From contig JAWDGP010006457.1 in assembly GCA_033675545.1 (NCBI GenBank), positions 78,501 to 142,500 of the forward strand: a stretch of 64,000 nt of DNA. Reading direction: 5' to 3'. This stretch comes from Elysia crispata. Taxonomy: Eukaryota; Mollusca; Gastropoda; Plakobranchidae. The notes beneath the pieces were generated by a model that saw only the letters and a program-made list of their open reading frames with translations, did not search any database and was not told the origin of the DNA. Positions 32,776-45,047 of this stretch are shown here, piece after piece (the stretch's first letter is position 1; each line of letters begins with the position of its first letter). Both the position numbers and the translations under genes were made by a program.

Positions 32776-35700
32776 CTGGAGAAATGATTAATAAAAAAAG
32801 AATTATACCAAAGCTCGAACTATATTTTTGTATGGCAAATCCATCCATAATGTAAAGGTCTCATTTTGCAACACATTATTGAAGTCATTTTTATTGACCT
32901 CTCTAGATTAATAATAATCCATAAAAGAACAAAAAAAAAAAAAAAAAAATAACTGTGATATCAGGAGACATTAATTTCTTTAGAAATCACAATGCATATA
33001 CTTTTTAAACTTTTTTTTTGTAATTTAAAATTGTGACACACTGATTAAAAAAAATACATAATCTCAATGGAAACTATGCCGGCTGCCTGTGGCACATTAA
33101 AACACTAACGTTGAGCCATTTTAATATGTCAAAAGAAAAAAATGTCAATAAATGTTAAGGCCTATTAAAGAACATAACTAGTATGATGCTACAATATTGA
33201 AGCATTGACATACGTTATACAAGACTAGTACCTTGAGAAATATATATAAAACTAGGTATTTATCGCTACTGTACAATATTCCATGTCATTTTAAGTTCAC
33301 AGAATTTTTCAGACTATTGTAATGCTATTATCGATAAATAAAATATTGAAAATAAACAATAAATTCTTCTTCCATGTCTTTTACTCTAGTGCAAGCTTGA
33401 TAAACCTTGTCTCTGCTTAAAGAGTTTCAGTCCAATTGAGACAATATGGTATTAGGATTGGAGAGAGTCTTTTTTTCTCCCAAACTGCACATTCAGTAAA
33501 TGCAATATAAGTTCAATTGAATGAAATCTTCTCATAAACATCTAACATAGCCACTATACATAAACAGATAGTCTTGGTAACAGTTTGGCAGATACTGTTT
33601 AGAAAGAGATTCCATTGATTTTTGTACATTAACTCCACTTGGAGCTTTTCAGTGCTTTCCCACATTCTAGACTCCTTGTCCGCGCTCATTCCATTAAATA
33701 TCTATCGATCCATTGTTGTATGGTATGTTCTGCAGATGCCATGTCTTCAATCCTCCTTGTTAGGACTACATAAGATCATAAGCACATTTATGTTCTTATA
33801 AGAGAGAGAGAGAGAGAGGAGGGAAGAAATATAACACCATGTTGTTGTATCTGAGCTTCTCCCTATTCTCAAGTGATATCTAATTGAACTAATCATTAAC
33901 ACGAAATCAGCCAATGCCTAAGAATTAACAACGAACTGACCCGTTCAGCCATCCTCTCCTGCAATGCTGCAAGTTGTTCTTCACGATTCCTCAAGGCATT
34001 CTCCATTTTTTGGACCAATTGCTCGTTGAGTTCATCAGAAACCTGGCTCCTGTTCTCACTCGCAGCGCATACTTCACTAATGTGGGCAGCCTGGTTAATA
34101 GACAACAGTAAGTATTGAAAATTTAAATAAAGAAAACCAATTTATAATGAGGGGGGGGCTTGAAAGGAGATAAGTAAATAGTACACATCTTAAACAAAAT
34201 TCAAATTAATGCTTATCACCCAATTTTAAAGAAATACATTAAATTAAAGGTAATACTAAATTTTAGTTAATATCAAAACATAATTTCAAAAATTAAAACC
34301 TTTTGTGCAAGCAAATTGTGTACCAATAAGTTTTCTGTCATTAACCAAATTGTGTTCAACTCATTACAAAGAGCATAAAGCAAAGCAAATAAGCAAATAA
34401 TTAAAAAAAAGCAACGCAAGAGGCCAAAATGATAATACTGCTTAAGGTATTATATGTCAAATTTATTAAGATTTATCCTTGAAGGTTATTGAGGATTTAT
34501 GAGCATAACAAAAGTTGTGGCGAATGGAAAGGAAATATATAGCTGTTTGAAACTTTAACACATAATGGTAAAAAGAGGGTTCATAACAGTGTAATGATAA
34601 TTTGCTTGTACTAATAGGTACTGGGTACACTATATTAGTATTATAATTGTTTAATGAGATTTTTTGTTTTGTTTTTGTATTTTTATATGCATGATCATGA
34701 GATTAAAATAACCAATGTGAAAATCACTTCTCTAGACATTTTTCTGACTTTCTATCAAAATAAAATCATGAAATCTAACTTTAGCCAGCTAGATAGCAAT
34801 ATGATCTCTTCATTAAATGAAATCATTATGTCTAACAAGATCTTAAGTAAGGAGAACAGCCAAGTTGAAAACTTGACAATAAAAGAGTACTGATATGTTG
34901 TATCGCCTGTTTGCACATGAATTATAATGTTTGCTTCCAATAACAAAATTCTCTCCAAGCCTAACCTTATCTGTAACAAAAAAAAAAAAAGGCTCCTACA
35001 ATGTTTTAATTTGTAGTAAGCATATCCTGCAACAAAAGGGCTATTTTCTATTAGTTATGTTTTCACGGGAGCAGAAGAAAAAACAAAAGAGACTGGTTCA
35101 TGAGATTGACACATAACTGAATAACTGCATTTCTTATCAACAAAATTTTGCAAACAAAAAGGTCTTTCATGAGTCTAGTTCTTTGCCACAGGAACCAAAA
35201 GCATCACAAATAATTGATGCTCCAAATAAAGAACCAATAGAGCAAGAACCTGCTATAAAATACATGTATGGCCGATCAGGTATAATGTAATCCATGAGGT
35301 CCTTTTTTAATCTTAGGTCATGTGTTGCAAATCTCCAAGATCTAAAACAACAACAGATTTGCTTTCTAAAACTCTGTTGGATTATGATAAGGGTTATTTA
35401 TTGTCAGAAATCACCAAATCTCCATATTCCAGATGCCTTGGTTCTATGTCCACAGGCAATGGTCTAGCGAAAAAGATTCGATAAGTACACGGGGAGGAAA
35501 AAAGAAAGAAATAAAAGGCAAGGTTATCTTTACAACAGTAATCAGTCACACATTAAAGATCACCTATGTTGCAGTGGTAATCCTGGCCAGATTTTTTTAT
35601 GGGTTGTTCATAATTCCAATATTGCAATCATCTTAATTTTTTTTTTCAAAAACACAACATAAGAAAAATCAGCACAATTTAACTCAGAAACTAGCTCATA

Positions 35701-38700
35701 ACTTGAGAGGGAAAATCGATAAAACAAGTAGTGGTCTCATAAATTCTGCAAGTGAAACAAATTCAATAATTTTTAGAGGCAAAAATAAAATAACTTAAGC
35801 AAAGAGCCAGTAACAATAAATATGACACTTGAAATGTTGGTGAAATGCTTTTTCTTAAACAAGAAAAAATGCCACTTCATGGATGGAAACAAAGAGTTTT
35901 CCTCAATGTTATACTTGTTTATCTTGTTTAAACTGTAGGGAAAAAAAGGGCCTGCACATGCAAACAAAATGACTTTAGGGAGATATACATGTGCCATGCG
36001 GCTACCCATCTGTTAAGCTCGAATCAGCATGTTTTCAAACAAAAAAAAACAGCAAAGCAAAGCAAACAATATACATTCACAGTAAGCGTCTGGGATCAAC
36101 AGAAAATAGATGACAAGATAATGCAAACATAGAATATAAAGTACGTATTGTAAGCAGTTCACAGTTTTAATGCAGCCACATATTTTGTTGAAAAGAAAAC
36201 ATGGGCATATGAGGGGAAAAACTGCTGTAAACTTACATGTTCTTTCAATTTTGTCAGCATCCCTTTCAACTGATTTTGTCGGTTTTCTTCATAAGTTTCC
36301 ATTTTCTTTGAAAGCTTCTCCTCTGATTTAGCTTCAAATTCTCTCACCATTTCTTCTCCTGCATTTTGAACCTCTTGAACTTTAAGGCTCTACTTGCCCA
36401 TTAGGGAAGTTTGGAAGGAAAGAACAGAAGAAAATAAAAAAAAGGAATAAACTTAAGGATTAGTTTGAAAGAAAATAGCAAAATGAAAGATCTGACTGAT
36501 AATTAAGAATAAAAAATAAAAAACAAACTCAAACAACATATCACTTTAACTGCTATTGACTAATCTTATCAAGAGAGTACCATAAAAGAAAAATAAGCAA
36601 TTTCTCTCTGCAACTGATTTCTCACAGAATATCTAACAGAAAAAAAAAGTAATATATACAGAAAGGAAATAAAATATGGGACTTGCAACTTGGTCCATTT
36701 TTGCAAAAAGGTCGGACTTGAAATTAAACAAATATAAAAGAAATGTTAAAGTGCTTAAATAATGACCCAGATTACAAGTAATCTTAGTAAAGCAAACTTT
36801 TATCTGAGACAATGTAAACAATTTACTGCATATCAATTACTATTATTGGAAATTTTTGTGTTTTGATGTGATTTCCCCCCCCCCCACATCCCTTTTTTTC
36901 TACAGATCTGACTTTATTTCATAAATTAAACATAGGTTTAATAATCCTAAATGTAATTAAGTAAATATCACAAAAAAAGAACAACACACATGTATCATAT
37001 CCATCATGAAACAATGAAAGGAAAACTAAAAAAAAATAATACATTTCCAAATTTATCCCCCATTTGATCAGCTTTGCAGAAACGACAGAGTTGAGAGTCC
37101 CAAAAATATAACCATCAATTTTTTAGTAAAAATTTCATGCAAATAAGAGTGCAAATTACTTTAAAATCTGTCTGGTGCCCAGTCCAAATGATTCAAATGT
37201 TGCCTTTATCACATTTGAGCGAGTCGCTTTACTTCGGAACAATACATTTTCCTACCTTCTAAATGGTCAAAATTCTCTTAAAATTATCAGTACTCTCCAA
37301 AATATCTCATTTCTAGATTTTGTAAAACAATACAAAAAAGTGAAATTTATACTTTTCAAATTCAAATTTCTGACATCTGATTCATTTGAACTGATTTTGA
37401 GAAAAATAGATTCATACGAAAACAAATACATAGAACTTTGGGTACCTGTGCATCTAAAAATCGACAATAACTTTGTCTCCTAAAAAATGTCATTAACTAA
37501 TGATCTTCACAAACACTACAACTATTGCTCATTGAATCTACAATTTGTGATACAGGTGGATAGACTATATCTTTGCTCTTCTCCTGTGATATGTACCTCC
37601 CTTCAGGAACAAACTACATATAATTTCATAATTTTCACAACATGAGATCAAAAAACCAAAACAGATTTAAATAGAGTTATATGCAAGGAAATGAGAAGCA
37701 CAGAGGCATTTCTATAAAAGGACTGAGGCTCAGTCTAAAGATTGAAAAAAAAGGAGCAAAATTGGCCCTCGGATTTACTATAAAGAAAAAAAAAATACTC
37801 ACATGCTCCCGCAGACGTTCCTGAAGGGCTCTAATTTGCTGCTCTCTGTTCTCTTTTCTGATTTCCATGCTGCGTCGCAGTTTTTCTTTGGTTTTCTGAC
37901 AGAATTTTTCACTTTCACACTGTGCCTTACTCATGACTTCAAGAGCTTTTTGGCGCTCTTTTGCCAGTTGCTCCATGCGCTCCTGCTCAAGTTGCTGAGT
38001 ACAAGGAGAATAAGAAAAAAAAAATCTGTTGTTGGAGTCACTTAACACATTCTACATTTAACTTCAAGGGGATATGAAAATTTGGATAGTGAGGTAAGGG
38101 TGGTAATCCTTGCCGAGACATTTGGAAACAGAAACCTATTGGTAGAGAAAGCATGTTATCTCTAGACTTCAAATGAGAGTTGATTACCAAATTATCTGTA
38201 TGTTTTTTGTCCAAGAAGAAGCTCAGTTAAGAGTGATTGTAAAAATGATCATGATACCGCAGATTTTAACTCCATAAATAATTACCTTGTTTAATATGTC
38301 TCTGTTTCTATTTTTACTGTTTTTCTACTCAATCATCCTAACTTACACAAAAAGAATAAGACAATAAAAGATTTTTTTTAAAAAGCAAAAGAAATCTCAC
38401 ACTTTTGCGAAATTCTGCTCTTTTCAACTTGTTGGCAATTTGCTCTTGAGATACTTCCCGCTTTTTGACAGGTTCCCTAGGTGACAGCTGAACAGGCTTG
38501 GAGTTCTCAATTTGAGCAGGTTTCAGGATCACATCGAAGCTGATGCCTCCCTGTTTGGCTTTCTGGCTCTCTGACATTGATAAATCAAAAACACTGCAAT
38601 TTGGACACATGTCTATGCCATTTCTAAGTATAAAGAAAATGTTACAAAGTTAAACACATCAAACTCAATTTTTGTCATACATTCTACAAGATTATGTAAT

Positions 38701-41181
38701 GTTTTCTCTTGAAACAATCCATTTAAAATACTGACTTGGGGAGAGAAAAGTTTCTGTGCAAAATATTTATGTCAACATTAGGTTTCGAAATTGATTATTT
38801 TGGTGGTTCTGTGAAAATATTTCTCCTTTCTGTGGACTTTGCCAAAGATCCACAGATTACTTTTGCTGTATTTTTAATGATGAATGGACAAAAATTAAAA
38901 GGCATAGCTTCAATAAAAATATTACAGAATTTAGCATGAAGATAAACAGTATGCAGGTAGTAACGATTGGAATTTGGAATTGTCAGAATAAATGGTGTAA
39001 CTTTTATGTCCTAAATTTTGAAACTGATTTCACTTTTGATCTGTTGAAATGGAAATTGGGATTGAGAACTATTGTCACATCTTGACGTTTGCCATGAACA
39101 CATGAGATGATTATTGTATCTTCTTATACAACAGCTAGTTTTCCTAAATGATTATCAAAGTAAATCTGAAAATGTATATTTTACCAAATGAGAAAATTCA
39201 ATTTTTAAGATTAGCAGATTACATTAATTGTGACAGAAAATGTAAAAATAAGTGTCTTTAAAAATATTTTTTATTTTACTTTTTTGTATTTAAGATCACA
39301 AATATTATAAGTAAAAAACGAAAAATGTGTCTGTTCCTATCTGCAATCATTAACAGTTTTAAAAACAAACTTTATTAACTGAAAAGTGTGGATGGCTCAC
39401 AGTATGTACTTCCATAAAAGAGCAATACAATTTATAAAGAAAATGTTATCTTGGGTGCCAAATTTTCTGTGCATTCAGAGGTAATATCATTTTTAGAAGC
39501 ATATTATAAATTACTTGTGGCCTAAATTCAGATAATTAAAGAAACAGGTTGGGAAACAAGCTATTAGCGGTCTTATCCACATTTTTCAACATGAACCCAA
39601 ATGGTGAGTCTTTTCTTCAGTCCTTAATCAAATTTTTTAATCTGTATTTGGTTATAGCCCCTTTACAACAAATTCCAAACATTTCAGATATTTTTCTGCT
39701 CCACCCAGCCTACTTCTCTCTCATCCCAACCCCTCAAGTATGCTTTCACATAAGGGTACAAGATGTGAGGACCTGGAGCAAAGTGCTGGCAGACTGAAGA
39801 GCAAAAGTATCTGACACTGTTAGAAGCAAAAAAAAAATCTTTTTGATGCACATTTTCTCTTTTCAAGAACATGCACAATTAATTTTATAAATATATAAAA
39901 CAATTTCTTTTTTTTTAAGTTTTTGATGGAGCCCTGAAAAACAGGAACTTGAAAAACATTGTGAATAATTTACAAATCATTTTGTGATAAGTTTATTTGA
40001 TCTTATAGAAAAATGGAACGTAAAATTAGAAATTGTCCAAGTTGGTATGTTGGGCCTTAATCTGACATTAATTCAATCCATCATATGTTTAAAAAAATGA
40101 TGCCTTTATCAAATTATGCATAATTTCACATAATTACTTAATTACTTGCACTTTTCAAATGATGAGCATTGATAAAGACACGAAGTTAAAAAGCTTGAAG
40201 CAAAAATAAAAGCGATATACTGATCGAAAATAAGAACAGGAGACGTGAGATGCACAAATGGTTGCATATAATACATATAAAATTACCTTTGCCTTTCAAC
40301 ACCACGACAGCATCATATGCCTGTCGATTTGGGTGTATACGATGCTGAACAGTTTTCTTTTTTTGAGCTTCTCTCATGCAAAGAAAACTGAACAAGTTGC
40401 ATACTTAAAGATCCAGTGAGCAGCATGATAATAAAAGAGAGACATAGTGAGATTTAATCCAATTTCCGCAGGATGCATGAGCTCTCATGCAATTCATAGT
40501 TAAAATATCAAGGCAGAAAAGCTGTCGGATAATAAAGTTTTAGTAATATGGGAGCAAACGCTAGACTAAGGGATACCTTCAGTTTAAAAAAAAAATCACT
40601 AAAGCTATGAAGCTTGCAATTTTAATCAGAAGTTTTTATACAAATTTTGAAAAATAACTTGTTCCAAAGCCAAACACATCTTTAATTTTGTTTCAATTTA
40701 AGATACAACACCTCAGAATTAGAAGAATATTTAAACAAACTGCAAATATTTTCATATTCCTTTATTGGGTACAAAGAAGTAAATATGTGAGATCTAAAGT
40801 CTCTGCAGGTGGTGAGTTATACACAAAGCCATAACCCAATCATAATTTTCAAGAATGAAGGAAGGATGCAAGCCATTATTACCTAGACATTGAAACAGTC
40901 TCTGAAAGAGGGAATTTGATTTATTTTTTAAAACGTTTAAAGGATAAAATATTTCAATAATAAAAATTCAGTTATACAGATATTAAATAATTGTTTTACA
41001 ACATAAGGTGCAAATATGTGGTGACAGCTAGTTACACTATTCAAATATTTTATTCAAGAAAGTTTTTCTTAATCTCTATTAAATATCATTCTTAAAATTA
41101 AAATCATACTGAGTTCAGATCTTGGTAAATTCTAATATTTTTTAACAAGGTAAAAACAGATCATGACTCACCGGCAGACAT
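32701..41181 (-). CDS. stathmin with multiple tubulin-binding repeats (six constitutive coding exons)
   Basis: Coding exons (minus strand) are 41172-41181, 38401-38570, 37803-37994, 36237-36389, 33941-34090 and 32701-32775, with an optional exon at 40287-40370. They join in frame to 249 residues. Residues 1-60 match the stathmin N-terminus: GGISFDVILKP (tubulin-capping hairpin), QLSPREPVKKREVSQEQI with a proline-directed Ser33, and RKS60 at the PKA-site position. Then come three similar coiled repeats, one per exon: residues 61-124 ending KENREQQIRALQERLREH, 125-175 ending EENRQNQLKGMLTKLKEH and 176-225 ending RNREEQLAALQERMAER. A C-terminal helix (DNRIKEAQKKREIS) follows. Vertebrate stathmin is about 149 residues with two tubulin-binding repeats; Drosophila stathmins have three or four. 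Stathmins sequester tubulin dimers and are turned off by phosphorylation. The usual RAS16 PKA site is absent here (GGIS). Confidence 0.9.
33941..34090 (-). CDS. stathmin coding exon 5 (third tubulin-binding repeat)
   Basis: Acceptor CTATTAACCAG, donor GTCAGT (weak), 50 codons, phase 0 at both ends. It encodes AAHISEVCAASENRSQVSDE, LNEQLVQKMENALRNREEQL and AALQERMAER, again the E.L..KME....NRE pattern. Confidence 0.88.
36237..36389 (-). CDS. stathmin coding exon 4 (second tubulin-binding repeat)
   Basis: Acceptor CAAGTAG, donor GTAAGT, 51 codons, phase 0 at both ends. It encodes SLKVQEVQNAGEEMVREFEA, KSEEKLSKKMETYEENRQNQ and LKGMLTKLKEH. EKL..KME...ENR matches the EKLTHKMEANKENRE block of vertebrate stathmin. 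Confidence 0.88.
37803..37994 (-). CDS. stathmin coding exon 3 (first tubulin-binding repeat)
   Basis: Acceptor CCTTGTACTCAG, donor GTGAGT, 64 codons, phase 0 at both ends. It encodes QLEQERMEQLAKERQKALEV through EIRKENREQQ and RALQERLREH. KENRE and LERLRE-type motifs align directly with vertebrate stathmin. Confidence 0.9.
38401..38570 (-). CDS. stathmin coding exon 2 (N-terminal regulatory region)
   Basis: The chosen acceptor is TTTATCAATGTCAG, which keeps phase with exon 1; an upstream acceptor (AAATTGCAG, 38596) gives the wrong phase. Donor GTGAGA, phase 0 out. Encodes ESQKAKQGGISFDVILKPAQ through KLKRAEFRKS, with LSPREP and RKS as candidate phosphorylation sites. Confidence 0.88.
40287..40370 (-). 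CDS. stathmin optional 84-bp exon, or alternative first exon
   Basis: Between coding exons 1 and 2 lies an 84-bp segment after TTTCTTTGCATGAGAG and before GTAATT, open in the phase that both neighbours need (phase 1 in and out). Inclusion would add 28 residues after MSA: EAQKKKTVQHRIHPNRQAYD then AVVVLKGK. It also carries its own in-frame ATG at 40377-40375 (MREAQKKK), so it could instead be the first coding exon of a transcript from another promoter. In flies and vertebrates, stathmin-family N-terminal variants set cell location; that role here is inference. Confidence 0.6.
40887..40995 (-). repeat. 109-bp segment duplicated in the hairpin at 46.8 kb
   Basis: Reads ACATTGAAACAGTCTCTGAA ... 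ATTAAATAATTGTT and matches the reverse complement of 46769-46877 over its whole length with about one difference by eye. It lies in the first intron of stathmin, between coding exon 1 and the optional exon. Confidence 0.9.
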
Positions 41182-41215
41182 GTTGCTCTTTGCTTGACTA
41201 TTAGATTTCTATGTC
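41172..41215 (-). CDS. stathmin coding exon 1 (MSA, plus part of the 5' UTR)
   Basis: Exon 41172-41215 follows the acceptor TTGTTCTACAG. It holds 34 bases of 5' UTR and ATG TCT GCC G at 41181-41172, then a GTGAGT donor. Phase 1 joins to AG AGC CAG of the next exon to give MSAESQKAKQ. The acceptor before the ATG implies an upstream noncoding exon. Confidence 0.8.
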
Positions 41216-41344
41216 CTGTAGAACAATGTTCCCAAGCTAGAAGAGAGCAAAAGAACAATTCATTAGTAATTGTTGTATAAAAAGAATTGAAGTCTAATAT
41301 CAAATTTTTGTTGAAAAACCAACAAAACAGCTCCTAGGAACACT

Positions 41345-41765
41345 TACAGCAGGAGCCTGTGATCACAATAGGTGAGCAGAGCCAAAAGGAGAGAGAAGCT
41401 TGTTACAACCATACATGAAACCTGAGCAGTGAGCTATCTATTCTGGAGGTGGGAGTGGAAGCAAAGAATATGAGTGGTGGAGGGAGAAAAGAGAGGGTGA
41501 GGCAAAGAGGGGTGAGAGGGAGGGAGAGAGCCACCATACAAAGTATGACCTGATACAACCTCCCATGGCCAGCAATGATGTCACACAAATCAATATCAGC
41601 ACAGAACCGGTGCCAGGAGCCTCTCCATCCTTTGAAAGCACCAGGTATTGATCCAAAGGGCAGGCATGATGAGTAACTGGATGCAAGCACAAAAAGTCCT
41701 CTACCCAAGCACACAGCCAGGCACACTCAAATCAAACCTTTGACTCACTCATGGGTGTGTCTTAA
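41345..41765 (-). mobile_element. possible SINE or other dispersed repeat
   Basis: A 420-bp island of higher GC stands out between AT-rich intron sequences just upstream of stathmin coding exon 1. On the minus strand it contains GGATCAATACC, a B-box-like motif, and a purine-rich strip at 41457-41530 on the plus strand. No coding frame is convincing. The assignment is compositional only. Confidence 0.25.
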
Positions 41766-41999
41766 CCTATATCAAAAACCTCCATAAATGAGACAGAGAG
41801 AGAGAAGGGAAGGAAACCCAAAGGACAAAGAGATAGAAAGAAAGACAACTGCTACATTCATAAAAATAGAGATTAATATAATCAATGTTTCCTTCAATAA
41901 GTTTCATTATCCATTTTATCATGAAATCTATGGCATATCATTTTCTTTTCCCCATTACTATGATGATCTAAAGCAGGATGCCACTTCTATATTTTTAAT

Positions 42000-44995
42000 G
42001 TCATAATGCAAGGTCCTCCTTTGTTCTGCCACAAAAAAAGTCTGCTAGTGCTATATTAAAGAATTTTTTTCCACAAACTCACCTGAACAAATAAGAAAAC
42101 CAATACTTTTTTTTAAATTCAAAACATCATTACTTTCTAATTGTATTTGTCTTTTGAAAGCTCGTAGAATTAGGTAATCCTTAACTGTTATGAACTGTTA
42201 TTTTAGGGTAATAGGATGAAAATTTAATAGTGGTTGGAAATTTTGATATTTAAGCTGTGGATTGTTAAAAAAAAATTTAGAAAATGCTCTTTCTGCTTTT
42301 AAAAAGACATCAATTACGGCATTGTTTTTACTTAAAAGTAATTCTTTCGTTTGGATTTTTACTTGAACACATTTCTTGAACAATTTTTTTTCTTCTTTAC
42401 TCCTTGAAATTCAGCATATATAATGGTATACACATGGTATAATCGACACCTCCTTCATCAAGATGTGTCTCAAATACTCATGCTAGTTGCTACATTTCTT
42501 TGCTAAACTGAACATTTCAATAATTACAGCAGGCCTTTGGGTAGCTGATATATACATGTAAAAGAATGCTCATTTTTCCCTATTGTTCTTGAGTTTCTGC
42601 TCTTTTGTTGGTGTGCGACACTCAATATGTATTTTTATGCTTGTAAACGTTGGTTTTGCTAATAATGGTAAAAAAAAATATCTTCAGTCCCAGTTAACTT
42701 CTCCAAGGAAAATCAATGAATGAACATCTCAGGTTTTATGAGAAAGAATGCTCTTTTTAACTTGATCAACGTCATATGGACAAATGGCCTGCTCCTTACA
42801 TCACTTCACTCATCTTGGCAAAAGACATAAGGAACAAACACAGCCAAGAAAATGCTCTGATTTCTGTATCATTGCACACTTATCGCCTGACTCATCCCGT
42901 GGATTAATACTGATAATTCTCAGTGGGGCATATAACCGAGGGTGTAAATTAAAAAAAACAACAAAAACTAACTGCATTCAACAATTATTTTAGTTCTCAT
43001 CTAAACGGTGCGCATTGGATACATCTGTACAGGGTTCCAACTCATTGTTGATGATTAAATTTCAGGTACTTTTAAAGTACTTTTGGAATATCTTCTTAAT
43101 CCAAGTTTCGAATATATCTTTGGTAATTTAAATGAAATGACTACAAATAACACTGAATAAAAGTTACTCTGGCTGGGATTGTGGGACCTGCCTGGGGGTT
43201 CACCGTTCAGGAACATGTTTCTGCCCTCCTCAACCCAAAAACACATGGAGTGCAAATTATTTTTAAAAGGTTAAATTCTGATTCATCTTGTACACAAAGA
43301 TGGATCAAAAAAAGAGGAGATTGAAAAAAAAAGAGGATTTTAATCTTAAGCGTGTAATACTAATACTCAGCCAAACAGATCTAATACAAAGTCTATCTTC
43401 TGTAAGGCACAAAAATTTAAGAAACAGTGGTTATCTATGTTGTCATTTGGGACTAGAACTGGATCATACAGATCTTAATTATTTCATAGATTGGTTAACT
43501 CAACATTGAAAACAGGCTTAATGTTTTAGGTCCACACAGGTAAAAAATAATCCCTTTTTTTTAAATATATATAAAATGGTGCAGTGCCCTTATTAATTTC
43601 TTTTTTAAGTATCTAAAAATGAGTGTTTTTGTGCCATTTATATTTTATACATCTCAGGAACATCATTTGTACAATTCGTAATGATTTTATAGTTCTTCAA
43701 AAGTATACAAAGAGGGTAAAAAATTGGAAACAGCATTGTCTGCTGTGTTTTACCTGATCAATTCAAGAGAGTGGAAGGAGAGAGAGACAGACAGAGACAG
43801 AGTGAAAGAGAGAGAGACAGAGAGAAAGAAAGGGTCTACAAGAAGAAAAAAGAGACAGAGAGAAAAAGTATACGGCTAAATTAAGAGAAAGAAAAGAAGT
43901 TAAGACTAAGACAGAGAGATGAAAGGGGTGGTGGTGTTTCTGCTTTGGAAAGTGGGGTGACAATATTACCATATGGATAGGACTTAAATTTTTGCCCTTT
44001 CCAGAAACACCATTTCATCAGTAAAATTTATAACCCTAGGTTAAATAGAATATATTTCTCAAAATGAATATTTAGTAAAAACTGAAAATTTCAATTAAAA
44101 AAAATTATATTTTAAGTAATTAAGTGTTTAAAAAAAAAAAAAACAACCCTGTCATCAGATTTACTCCATGCACAAATCTTTAATACCATTACAAAAACAG
44201 CCCTCAGGTAGTGATTTAATTCTAAATATTGGCACATAGATATAATGACCTCTACAAAGGGGCATATTGATTTTAAATAATCAGAAACCTGATCAAATTT
44301 TAGCATCAATATAAATTATTATAAAATAATTTACACATGTGAAATTATAAAAAATTTTTTTTTTTAATTTCTAGATGAGATTCACTCAAATCAATTTCAG
44401 TTAGACAAACATTCAATTTGAACTGAACTTTGATATAAATCTTTCCTTGGTAAATTCTACATTTTTTACCTTGTTTAAAAACTTATATTTTGGACAAGAT
44501 AATTTTTTATAAACTCCTGTGATGATTGAATTGAGAAAGAGTAACATTTGTATGGCTGTATATATAGACTTTTGTCTTGCATTGAACACAAATATTAAAA
44601 TGTATTTTTTCAAAGAGACTATGATAGTGAGCAATCTCTATAGTTGCTCTCTTCTTTTACTTTTAGAGATCAATGTTGCAGACAAGAAAATAGGGAAATG
44701 TCACATAAAACATCATTTTGCCACAGCCTAAATTAACCTGATTCAGACAACAAAAGGCTAAATGAATGTAAAATCAAAGAATGCAAAGTTTTTCACAACA
44801 AATATGTAATACCAATGAGCCCAAAAACTACATCCCTGACTTACTTAGCCAGTGGACAAACCTTAAAATTCACATTATATTAATTCATCTTGCTTAGATT
44901 TTTATCATTTTATAACTTTGATTTAAAGTGCATTGTGATTAAAATAACTTGAAATAAGCATTTCATAAGTATTTTCATTACAGATTCAGCAAGTC

Positions 44996-45047
<52 letters not shown>

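Noticed and set aside
38571-38596. Upstream acceptor (AAATTGCAG) for stathmin coding exon 2, giving VFDLSMSESQ
   Set aside because: It enters in a phase that neither coding exon 1 nor the optional exon can supply; the acceptor at 38571 fits both.
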